Below are positions 1 through 8,715 of a DNA stretch of 64,000 nt, in pieces. The DNA lies in NCBI RefSeq assembly GCF_039535095.1, contig NZ_BAAAWN010000001.1:2914001-2978000 (forward strand), read 5' to 3'. The stretch's first letter is position 1. The number at the start of each line of letters is the position of its first letter. The translations under genes were made by a program, and so were the position numbers. The notes under the pieces were generated by a model. It worked only from the letters and a program-made list of their open reading frames with translations. It was not told where the DNA came from and ran no database searches. Origin of the DNA: Arthrobacter ramosus (lineage in GTDB: Bacteria; Actinomycetota; Actinomycetes; Actinomycetales; Micrococcaceae).

Positions 1-131
1 CTGTCGGATTTGCGCTCAAGGCGACCATGGAGCAATTCCATGCCGTCCGTCATATTCACGACGGGTCGAGCGTCCTATACTCGTCACACCCCGCTATGAC
101 CGATCTGCCTGATCCTAATCGGAGGCCCGCC

Positions 132-560
132 ATGCCCATGATCGATATCTACGCTGCCGTCGGCACCTTCGCCGACACCGCCAAGCTCGCCCAGGACGCC
201 GCCGCGACCGTGATGGCGGTCGAGAAGGTCCCAGACATCCCCATGTTCCGGAAGAACACCGCGGCCTTCGTGCACGAGCTGCCCGCCGGGACGATCGCGA
301 ACGTCGACGGCGAGGACAACTACGTTCGCGTTCAGGTACTCACGAACTCGGGCGCGCTGGACCGCGAGAAGCAGCTCTCCGTCGTCCGTCAACTCACGGA
401 CCTTGTCGCGGCGTCAGCCGGTGACGGGTCCTTGAGCGAGCGAACCTGGGTTCTCATCACCGAAGCGCCAGAGGGCGGCTGGGGCCTGTGGGGCCACGCC
501 CACCTCAACAGCGAGCTGGTCGCCGCCGCCCGGGCGGAGATCGCCAAGCTGCAGGCCTGA
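132..560 (+). CDS. Tautomerase family protein
   Basis: The 142-residue product starts Met-Pro-Met-Ile, so removal of Met leaves the N-terminal proline that serves as catalytic base in the 4-oxalocrotonate tautomerase superfamily. This fixes the ATG at 132, which has a GGAGG ribosome site at 121-125; an in-frame ATG at 27 would bury the proline. The protein is longer than the 60-80 residues of classical 4-OT, fitting the two-repeat tautomerase branch. A Trp/His-rich segment near the C-terminus (GGWGLWGHAHLN) resembles that of tautomerase-like oxidoreductase partners. The substrate is unknown. It lies 27 bp before the metallo-hydrolase gene and is probably co-transcribed with it, suggesting a small catabolic or detoxification unit. 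Confidence 0.72.
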   Translation: MPMIDIYAAVGTFADTAKLAQDAAATVMAVEKVPDIPMFRKNTAAFVHELPAGTIANVDGEDNYVRVQVLTNSGALDREKQLSVVRQLTDLVAASAGDGSLSERTWVLITEAPEGGWGLWGHAHLNSELVAAARAEIAKLQA

Positions 561-587
561 AACAACCAAGGAAGAAAGGGAAGGGTC

Positions 588-1445
588 ATGAGCACGAGTC
601 CTCTCTCGATTGACGTTTACGTCAGTCCCATGCGCCCGTATGAGTGTCCTGATCAGCTCGGTGAGGGGGAGGTGGCCACTTGGGCCCCGATGAGCTGCAC
701 GCTGATCTCGGGCGCGACTGAGGGGATCCTGATCGACGCCATGCTTACCTTCGGCAATGCCAATGAGATCGCCGCTTGGGCCAAAGGTTTCGGCAAGAAC
801 ATCACCGGCATCTACATCACCCACGGACACTCGGATCACTGGCTCGGCCTCGCGCGGCTCCTCGAGCATTTCCCTGAGGCGCGCGGCTACGCTGCTCCTG
901 AAGTCGCTGGTCGAGCTGCGTGGGAAGTGGAGTTCAACAAAGCCACGAAGTACTGGACGTCGCGTTTCCCGGGGGAGCTCCCCGAGCCCCCGGTCGTCCC
1001 TGAGGTGCTGGAGAACGACGAGATCCTCGTCGACGGCCAGGTCGTCAAGGTCATCCACGTTGGGCAAGGCGACGTGGAGGGCTCGACGATCTTCCACGTC
1101 CCGTCGTCGGAGGCGGTCATCTGCGGCGACGTCGTCTACAACAACGTTCACATGATGATGTACGAAGCCGACGAGGCGAAGCGTGAGGCCTGGATTGCAA
1201 GCATCGACGCGGTCGCCGCACTGAACCCGAAGATCGTGGTTGCCGGTCACAAGAGCGTGGGTGCTCCGGATCTGCCCAGGAACCTTTCGGCAAGCCAGCA
1301 GTACCTGCGAGACTTCACCGCCGTTGCGAACCGTGGCGGCACCGTCGACGATCTCGTCCACGGCATGCTCGATCTGCACGGCGAACGCGACCAGCCGCAC
1401 ACGCTATGGATTTCAGCCCGAGCGGAAGTCGCCCGCCGAGCCTGA
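588..1445 (+). CDS. MBL-fold metallo-hydrolase
   Basis: The 285-residue cytoplasmic protein carries the metallo-beta-lactamase signature HGHSDH at residues 79-84 (H79, H81, D83, H84), a GDVVYN segment with the bridging Asp at 181, and a late metal His in AGHK at 221. The position that usually supplies the third zinc-ligand His (expected as VGHTD) reads VGQGD, so Gln160 replaces it; the metal site may be altered. An AGGAAGAAAGGG Shine-Dalgarno stretch lies about 10 bp before the ATG. The related family acts on a wide range of esters, lactones and thioesters, so no substrate can be named. It sits directly behind the tautomerase gene on the same strand. Confidence 0.85.
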   Translation: MSTSPLSIDVYVSPMRPYECPDQLGEGEVATWAPMSCTLISGATEGILIDAMLTFGNANEIAAWAKGFGKNITGIYITHGHSDHWLGLARLLEHFPEARGYAAPEVAGRAAWEVEFNKATKYWTSRFPGELPEPPVVPEVLENDEILVDGQVVKVIHVGQGDVEGSTIFHVPSSEAVICGDVVYNNVHMMMYEADEAKREAWIASIDAVAALNPKIVVAGHKSVGAPDLPRNLSASQQYLRDFTAVANRGGTVDDLVHGMLDLHGERDQPHTLWISARAEVARRA

Positions 1446-1592
1446 ACGACAGCGACCGGGCAGTTCCGCTGGATGGCCTCACGATCCGCCCGCTCACAGC
1501 CGCGAACCGAGCCGACTTGGCAAAACTGCCCCATCGCGTCTGTTCACAAAGTGCCACGGCACATTTCCATTGCGCGTCGCGGCTTCGGCGAG

Positions 1593-2048
1593 TTACTGGC
1601 GGATCGCCGGGTCAACCTCGAAGACCGGAAGCGCGAAGCCATAGTCGCTGTCGATGAGGTCGTGCTTCACCTGCGCGGCTACGGGAGCTTGCGGGCGGTG
1701 GTCGTCAGCGATCCACAGCGCGCGGGTGACCTGCCAGGCCGGGCGGTTGGATAGTCCGACGTATCGGATCTTTCCTTGCCGGATCAGGTCGTCATAGACC
1801 GCCGGTGTCTGTTCCGGCGGGGTGTCCGGGTCGATGTCGTGGGCGTAGTAGAGATCGATGGAATTTGCCTGCAAGCGCCGTAGGCTCTCCTCCGACCTGG
1901 GTAGTGATGTGCCGGCGTGACAGCCGGTCATTGACGCCGAGCCCGACGATGCATTGGACTTGGTGGCGATCACCATCTCGTCACGGCGTCCGCGCAGGGC
2001 ACGGCCGAGGATCTGATCGGCCGGTTCGCGCTCCGCGGCAGGTTTGGC
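1593..2048 (-). pseudogene. Aldo/keto reductase remnant, second copy, 5'-truncated
   Basis: Reading on the minus strand from 2048, the sequence begins abruptly at the part of the reductase corresponding to PAAERE (about residue 71 of the neighbouring copy) and continues through RRDEMVIATKSN, a scrambled stretch, SLRRLQANSIDLYYAH, VYDDLIRQGKIRYVGLSN and APVAAQV. It then diverges and stops at 1593, well short of a full C-terminus. It therefore lacks the NADPH-fold start, the catalytic Asp/Tyr region and the last third of the barrel. It abuts the stop codon of the other copy with no spacer. It matches that copy closely in the shared blocks, so the two were probably tandem paralogs before deletion. 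Confidence 0.75.
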
Positions 2049-3037
2049 TCAGGACGAGGTCGAGGCGGTCAGTGCCGAGACCGCATCCAACTGTTCCTGG
2101 GTGAGCTCGACGTCTGCTGCGGCGGAGTTGGCGCGGAGCTCGTCGGCCATCTCTGCTCCGACGATCACCGATGCCACAGCCGGGCGGGACAATAGCCAGG
2201 CCAGCGAGACCTGCTGCATCCCCAGCCCCCACTCGCGGGCCAGTTGGTCGAGTTGGCGGGCGACGGCGATCTCTGCTTCGGAGTATCCGGGCCCGCCGTA
2301 GCGCTTGCCTCCGGCGATCGGCCGGTCCAGGACCGACAGGTCGGCAAGGATACCGCCGTGCAGCGGCGCATAGGGAATGATCGACAGACCGAACCTCACG
2401 CAGGCGGCGCCGAGCTCGTTTTCGGCGCTTCGGTCCAGGAGGCTGTACATCACCTGCGCGGCAACGGGGGCGGAGACCAGCCGGCGGTGATCGGCGATCC
2501 ACAGGGCCTCGGTCATCTGCCAGGCCGTGTGATTGGACAAAGCGACATACCGCGCAGCTTCCCCTGCCGGATCAGATCGTCGTAGACCCCAAGTGTCTGC
2601 TCGAGGGGGGTGTTCGGATCCGGGAAATGCGCGTAATAGAGGTCGATGCGGTCAGTGCTCAGCCGGCGCAGGCTCTGGTCGACCTGTTGGATGATGTAGC
2701 GGCGCGAAAGACCGGCATCCGGATCGAACCTCCACTCCCCCGACTTGGTCGCCAGCACCACCTCATCCCGCCGACCGGCGAGGGAGCGGCCGAGGATCTC
2801 CTCGGCAGACTCCCGCTCTGCGGCCGGCGGAGCGCCGGGGCGGTCGAACGTCGACGTCGAGCCGTAGACATCCGCGGTGTCGAAGAAGTTGATACCCAGA
2901 TCCAGGGCCGTCCCCACGACGTCATCGGCTTCGTGTGCGCTCGGTGCCACTCCGAAGGTCGCCGTGCCCACGCAGATGCGGGACACGCGCACGCCGGTCG
3001 GGCCGAGAACGGAATACTTCATCTCAAGGGTTCCCAT
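2049..3037 (-). pseudogene. Aldo/keto reductase with internal frameshift
   Basis: Two overlapping minus-strand reading frames together make one full reductase of about 325 residues. The first (3037 to 2513) holds the N-terminus with D53, Y58, K98 and H137, the expected Asp-Tyr-Lys-His catalytic set, and runs to VYDDLIRQGKLR. The second (from about 2550 to 2049) resumes with VALSNHTAWQMTEALW and continues through LSIIPYAPLHGGILA and VASVIVGAE to the C-terminus. The break is at about 2548-2556, where a CGCG stretch looks like a 2-nt duplication (LRGMSLC instead of LRYVALSN). It is either a real pseudogene or a sequencing error; repair of 2 nt would give an intact enzyme. The start could also be the ATG at 3022. 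The TetR gene is divergent, suggesting local regulation. Confidence 0.8.
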
Positions 3038-3119
3038 CTGCGAGTTTCAGAACCGAGCTGACGCGAGCGATCAGTCAACGAGGTCCCGAGCGGCTGTGAG
3101 CCGCGTCGAACCTAAACAC

Positions 3120-3133
3120 TAACCGACTGGTTA
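3120..3133. promoter_or_regulatory. Candidate TetR operator (TAACC-N4-GGTTA)
   Basis: A perfect 5-bp inverted repeat, TAACC GACT GGTTA, lies in the 128-bp gap between the divergent aldo/keto reductase and TetR genes, 33 bp before the TetR ATG. TetR-family regulators commonly bind such palindromes in divergent promoters. Assignment is by position and symmetry only. Confidence 0.45.
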
Positions 3134-3165
3134 TATTTCGGCAATGGTCGTGAGAAAGTAGTGAC

Positions 3166-3783
3166 ATGCCAGAAAGCGCAGAGACGAGAACACGGGGCCC
3201 TTACCGCACAGGGGTCCGCCGACGCGAGCAACTCATCGGCATCGCGATGGACGTCTTCGGCGAACACGGCTTCGCCGGCGGCTCCCTCCGCACGATTGCC
3301 GAGCAGGCCGGCGTCAACCACGCCACCCTGATCCAGCACTTCGGCAGCAAAGAAGGCCTGCTCACGGCCGTGCTGGAGGAATGGGACCGACGGACCGTGG
3401 AGAACGGCCTCACCGATATCAGCGGATTGGACTATTTCCGCCGGCTGCCAGAGGTCATGGCCGCCCACCGGGATAACCGCGGCCTGCTCGAACTGTTCAC
3501 CAGCATCGCGGCCGAAGCCTCAAGTCCGGCCCACCCAGGCCACGCGTTCATCACCCGGCGCTACACCTCGAACCTGGCAACCCTCGCCGGGCATTTGCAG
3601 GAAGCGGTCGAGGCTGGCGACATCATTCACCTCTCCCCTGCGCAGATTGAGATTGAAGTGCGGTTATTCACTGCTGTGATGGACGGCATCGGCCTGCAAT
3701 GGCTCCTCAACCCCGAAACGGACATACACGCCAGCGTCACAACCTATGTCGAACGAGCCATTGCCGCTTGGGGACGTCTGTGA
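3166..3783 (+). CDS. TetR/AcrR family transcriptional regulator
   Basis: The 205-residue protein has an N-terminal helix-turn-helix at about residues 20-65 (GGSLRTIAEQAGVNHATLIQHFGSKEGLL), typical of TetR regulators, and a helical C-terminal ligand domain with no recognised specificity. It is transcribed away from the frameshifted aldo/keto reductase and a palindrome in the shared promoter region is a likely operator, so it probably represses that reductase and itself. Because the reductase is broken, the regulator may have lost its main target. The start has only a weak purine-rich ribosome site (GAGAAAG). Confidence 0.85.
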   Translation: MPESAETRTRGPYRTGVRRREQLIGIAMDVFGEHGFAGGSLRTIAEQAGVNHATLIQHFGSKEGLLTAVLEEWDRRTVENGLTDISGLDYFRRLPEVMAAHRDNRGLLELFTSIAAEASSPAHPGHAFITRRYTSNLATLAGHLQEAVEAGDIIHLSPAQIEIEVRLFTAVMDGIGLQWLLNPETDIHASVTTYVERAIAAWGRL

Positions 3784-4578
3784 CAGCAGGACCCGAGATC
3801 TTTCACCCAAACTAGCAAATAACCAAAGTAGTCAGATGGGTAGGCAAACTAGCCTCTGAAATTTGCCGAAACCTTCCAGCGACCGACTAATAACCCATAT
3901 GGGCCAACGCATATTACTGGCCAGTGACTGTGGTGAGGTGGGTGGTGCTGGTGGCTTCCCCGCAGCCTCGGGGTTTCATGCAGGCAGGCAATGTAACCCG
4001 AAATCGTCGCGAACCTGTTCACGGAAGACCCCACCTCGCCGAGTGCCTCTCCGGTTGATGATGAACCGGCCTTCACGATCGCGCGCAGCGAGCCGAAGCC
4101 GATGACCTGAGTGTTACACGGGGCAATCCCGAGATGGCGATACCTCTGAGGGACCTGAGCGAACCATACCCACCAGTATTCAAAGTGCCGAGAGGATGGC
4201 CTACGCTCATCGCCGCGTCGATAAAGCAGACATGAGTGTTGACAGTGTCCACACCCGCTTTGACAGGACCAACTCACCCACACAGTTCCCCGGATAGACA
4301 CGAGCAACCTTCCGAGAACCGTTCCCCAACAAAATCGGTTTCATCATGTCGTACCTGCACCCCATCCCCATGAACAGGTGTTGGCCATCCACGACCAACC
4401 CGACCGAACCGGAACGAGGAACCGCATAACCCCACCCACAGCAGGCGGGAGGCCCACCAGCCAGGGCCCTGAACCCGCCACCCCACACACCTGAAGAGGC
4501 CACCGCGGCGGCCAGGCCAAAGCCCGCGAACTTAGCGTCAGAGGGAGGCCACCACAAGCTTTGTACACACGTTAAAGC
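3784..4578. other. Unassigned stretch without a recognisable gene
   Basis: About 800 bp separate the TetR gene from the tRNA-Leu terminator. Open frames of 140-150 codons exist on the minus strand (3849-4307 and 4207-4635), but their translations are rich in Gly, Trp, Cys and His with no family pattern, and the second runs through the tRNA gene. I see no transposase, integrase or terminal inverted repeats. A short direct repeat, AAACTAGC, occurs twice near 3810-3855. It may be eroded foreign DNA beside the tRNA gene. Confidence 0.4.
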
Positions 4579-4600
4579 AAAAACCCCCTCTGACGAGGGG
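4579..4600 (-). terminator. Rho-independent terminator of tRNA-Leu
   Basis: On the minus strand a 6-bp stem GAGGGG / CCCCTC... closed by a short loop is followed by GGTTTTT (the A-run at 4579-4583 on the plus strand). It starts about 9 nt past the tRNA 3' end. Confidence 0.75.
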
Positions 4601-4608
4601 TCATGCTG

Positions 4609-4690
4609 TGCCCGAGGTGGGACTCGAACCCACACACCTTTCGATACCGCATTTTGAGTGCGGCGCGTCTGCCAATTCCGCCACTCGGGC
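4609..4690 (-). tRNA. tRNA-Leu(CAA)
   Basis: The minus strand folds into a tRNA with a 7-bp acceptor stem GCCCGAG/CTCGGGC, the anticodon stem CCGCA/TGCGG enclosing loop CTCAAAA (anticodon CAA), a long class II variable arm and the T-loop GGTTCGAGTCC. CCA is not encoded. The 3' end faces the accessory block at lower coordinates, the side on which integrative elements insert into tRNA genes. Confidence 0.96.
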
Positions 4691-4886
4691 GCGGAAACAC
4701 CGAAACAAGACTAACCGACGTCGAGCTCTTCACAGAACTCAACGCTCCCTGTTGCAGTGCGCGAAACTACTCTACATGCAGATAGGCTAATTTCCAGAAC
4801 CGGCTCGGCCGAGCAATAAATCATACGCAGGGACCGGGTGCAACTAAGATGGTTGAGAACCCGCCGTACGTCTTGAAGGAGATCCC

Positions 4887-5492
4887 GTGTCAGAACAGAC
4901 GGAGTCCAAGCCCGCATCCCAGCCGGCACGCCGAGTAGTTGTCGCAGAGGATGAGACCCTCATCCGCCTGGACATTATCGAGATCTTGAAGGGCGAAGGC
5001 TACGACGTTGTCGGTGAGGCCGACAACGGTGAGAAGGCTGTCCAGCTGGCCGAGGAGCTGAAGCCGGATCTGGTCCTCATGGATGTCAAGATGCCTGTCA
5101 TGGACGGTATCTCTGCCGCGGAGAAGATCGTCAAGGCGAGGATCGCTCCCGTGGTCCTCCTGACGGCGTTCAGCCAGAAGGAGCTCGTGGAGCGCGCGCG
5201 CGACGCCGGGGCCATGGCCTACGTCGTCAAGCCTTTCACTCCTGCCGATTTGATCCCCGCAATCGAGATCGCATTGTCCCGGCACGAGGAGATCAAGGCG
5301 CTCGAGAACGAGGTGTCCGACCTTCAGGAGCAGTTCGCCACGCGCAAGCTTGTGGAGCGGGCCAAGAGCCTCCTGACCACCAAGATGGGTCTCACGGAGC
5401 CGGAAGCATTCCGCTGGATCCAGAAGACCTCCATGGACCGTCGACTCAGCATGCGCGAGGTCGCCGAGACCATCATCAACCAGGTCAACTAG
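4887..5492 (+). CDS. pdtaR: Response regulator with ANTAR RNA-binding domain
   Basis: The 201-residue protein has a CheY-like receiver (residues about 16-130) with acidic pocket E21/D22, phospho-acceptor D66 in VLMDVKMP, T93 and K115, a coiled-coil linker and a C-terminal ANTAR domain (about 142-198, containing KSLLTTKMGLTEPEAF and the three-helix end SMREVAETII). ANTAR regulators such as mycobacterial PdtaR bind paired-hairpin RNAs to antiterminate transcription once phosphorylated by the histidine kinase PdtaS. No kinase gene is in the window. The GTG start has an AAGGAG site 5 bp upstream. It is convergent with pyk. Family identity is firm; RNA targets here are unknown. Confidence 0.93.
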   Translation: MSEQTESKPASQPARRVVVAEDETLIRLDIIEILKGEGYDVVGEADNGEKAVQLAEELKPDLVLMDVKMPVMDGISAAEKIVKARIAPVVLLTAFSQKELVERARDAGAMAYVVKPFTPADLIPAIEIALSRHEEIKALENEVSDLQEQFATRKLVERAKSLLTTKMGLTEPEAFRWIQKTSMDRRLSMREVAETIINQVN

Positions 5493-5506
5493 CACTCACT
5501 CCCCCG

Positions 5507-5543
5507 CGAAGGGCGCCGCTTCCACGTGGAGCGGCGCCCTTCG
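5507..5543 (+). terminator. Hairpin after pdtaR
   Basis: A perfect 14-bp stem CGAAGGGCGCCGCT / AGCGGCGCCCTTCG encloses a 9-nt loop TCCACGTGG, 14 bp beyond the pdtaR stop. There is no U-tract, as is common for actinobacterial terminators. Confidence 0.7.
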
Positions 5544-5644
5544 CCGTCCCGGCTCGCCCCCGGGTCCCCGGCCCTCCGGCCGGCGCCCCCGGACAGCGCC
5601 AGCACCCGCCCCGGACACCACCTGGCCCCAAACAAAGCAAAGGA

Positions 5645-5666
5645 GGCCCCGCCAAACGGCGGAGCC
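5645..5666 (-). terminator. Terminator of pyk
   Basis: On the minus strand GGCTCCGCC GTTT GGCGGGGCC forms a 9-bp stem (one G-U pair) followed by TCCTTTGCTTTGTTT, about 35 bp after the pyk stop codon. Confidence 0.75.
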
Positions 5667-5700
5667 CCCCTGCTTGATCCGAAAAGCTAATCCGAAAAGA

Positions 5701-7200
5701 TCAGGCCTTGGACTTGGCCTTCTTCTTTTCCGGCCACGGTCCGACCTTTTCCTTGCGGGCTGCGGCTTCTTCCACGCGGGAAGTGTCCGCGAGGTCGCCC
5801 ACCTTGTGGACCTTGAGCGAGTTCGTGGAACCAGCCTGTCCGGGAGGCGAACCGGCCGCGATGACCACAAGGTCGCCGTTCTCCACGATCTTCATCTCGA
5901 GGAGGCTGCGGTCCACCTGGGCCGTCATGGCGTCAGTGTGGCCCACCATGGGGACTAGGACGGGCTGGATGCCCCAGGTCAGCGCCAGCTGGTTCCAGAC
6001 GTGCTCCACCGGGGTGAAGGCGAACACCGGCTTCACAGGCCGCAGGCGGGACAGACGGCGGGCCGAGTCGCCGGACTGGGTGAACGTACAGATGTACTTT
6101 GCGTCCAGCTGGTCGGCGATTTCGACGGCGGCACGCGTGATGGCGCCACCGCGGGTCTTGGGCTTGGTACCGAGCGGAGGAACGCGCTCAAGACCGTGCT
6201 CTTCTGTGGACTCGATGATCCGGGCCATGGTCTTGACCGTCTCGATCGGGAACTTGCCCACGCTGGTCTCGCCGGAGAGCATGACTGCGTCGGCGCCGTC
6301 GAGCACTGCGTTGGCGCAGTCCGAAGCCTCGGCACGGGTCGGGCGCGGGTTGTCGATCATCGATTCGAGCACCTGGGTGGCCACGATGACCGGCTTGGCC
6401 CAGCGGCGTGCCAGTTCGATGGCGCGCTTCTGGACGATCGGCACTTCCTCGAGCGGGAGTTCCACGCCGAGGTCGCCACGGGCAACCATGATGGCGTCGA
6501 AGGCGTCGATGATTTCGTGGAGCTGCTCCACTGCCTGCGGCTTCTCGATCTTGGCGATCACCGGCACGCGGCGGCCCTCTTCGTCCATGATTTCGTGCAC
6601 GCGCTTGATGTCGGACGCATCACGGACGAAGGACAATGCCACCAGGTCAACACCGCGCCTCATGGCCCAGCGGAGGTCGTCCTCGTCCTTTTCGCTCAGT
6701 GCGGGGACATTGACGGCAACGCCGGGCAGGTTGATGCCTTTGTTGTTGGAGACCCAGCCACCGACAGTCACCGTGGCGACCACCTTGACGTCGTCAACCT
6801 CGATGGCGCGAAGGGCCACCTTGCCGTCGTCGATCAGCAGTGCGTCGCCGACGTTGACGTCTTCGGTCAGGCTCTTGAGCGTGGTGGAGCAGATGTCCTT
6901 GGTACCCAGGACGTCCTCGGTGGTGATGGTGAAAGTGTCACCGACGGCGAGTTCGTGGGGGCCGTCGACAAATCGACCCAAGCGGATCTTCGGGCCCTGC
7001 AGGTCAGCCATGATGGCGACCGGCTTGTGGAGCTGGGCGGCGGCTTTGCGGACGTTCTCGTACGTGGTGTCGTGTACCGAGTAGTCGCCATGGCTCATGT
7101 TCATGCGGGCGACGTCGACGCCGGCTTCCAGCACCGCGAGGGTGTTGTCAAAGCTGGAAATTGCCGGTCCGAACGTTGCCACGATTTTTGCGCGTCTCAT
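5701..7200 (-). CDS. pyk: Pyruvate kinase
   Basis: This 499-residue enzyme converts phosphoenolpyruvate and ADP to pyruvate and ATP in the last step of glycolysis. It starts MRRAKIVATFGPAIS, carries the metal/substrate motif VIAKIEKPQAVE (catalytic Lys near residue 220), MVARGDLGVELP, and VIVATQVLESM, with the C-terminal allosteric domain present. The last 20 residues are a lysine-rich tail (EKKKAKSKA) beyond the usual end. Length and motifs are standard. It follows gltD by 57 bp on the same strand and converges with pdtaR, each side having its own hairpin terminator. Confidence 0.98.
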   Translation of the reverse strand: MRRAKIVATFGPAISSFDNTLAVLEAGVDVARMNMSHGDYSVHDTTYENVRKAAAQLHKPVAIMADLQGPKIRLGRFVDGPHELAVGDTFTITTEDVLGTKDICSTTLKSLTEDVNVGDALLIDDGKVALRAIEVDDVKVVATVTVGGWVSNNKGINLPGVAVNVPALSEKDEDDLRWAMRRGVDLVALSFVRDASDIKRVHEIMDEEGRRVPVIAKIEKPQAVEQLHEIIDAFDAIMVARGDLGVELPLEEVPIVQKRAIELARRWAKPVIVATQVLESMIDNPRPTRAEASDCANAVLDGADAVMLSGETSVGKFPIETVKTMARIIESTEEHGLERVPPLGTKPKTRGGAITRAAVEIADQLDAKYICTFTQSGDSARRLSRLRPVKPVFAFTPVEHVWNQLALTWGIQPVLVPMVGHTDAMTAQVDRSLLEMKIVENGDLVVIAAGSPPGQAGSTNSLKVHKVGDLADTSRVEEAAARKEKVGPWPEKKKAKSKA

Positions 7201-7257
7201 ATACCTACCCTAGTAGTGTGCTGCAGTTGGAGTTGGGAAAGCGTCGTGCGCCGGTCC

Positions 7258-8707
<1,450 letters not shown>

Positions 8708-8715
<8 letters not shown>

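Noticed and set aside
414..1400. 328-codon minus-strand frame across the MBL hydrolase and tautomerase genes
   Set aside because: Same antisense effect; the plus-strand genes have catalytic motifs and ribosome sites.
1446..1592. Possible N-terminal fragment of a GNAT acetyltransferase (LTIRPLTAANRADL read on the plus strand)
   Set aside because: Only about 15 residues resemble the family start, with no continuation and no clear start codon; too short to support a feature, though it would fit deletion debris beside the reductase remnant.
3784..4578. Insertion sequence or transposase remnant
   Set aside because: No transposase motif, inverted repeat ends or target duplication could be found in either strand; left as unassigned.
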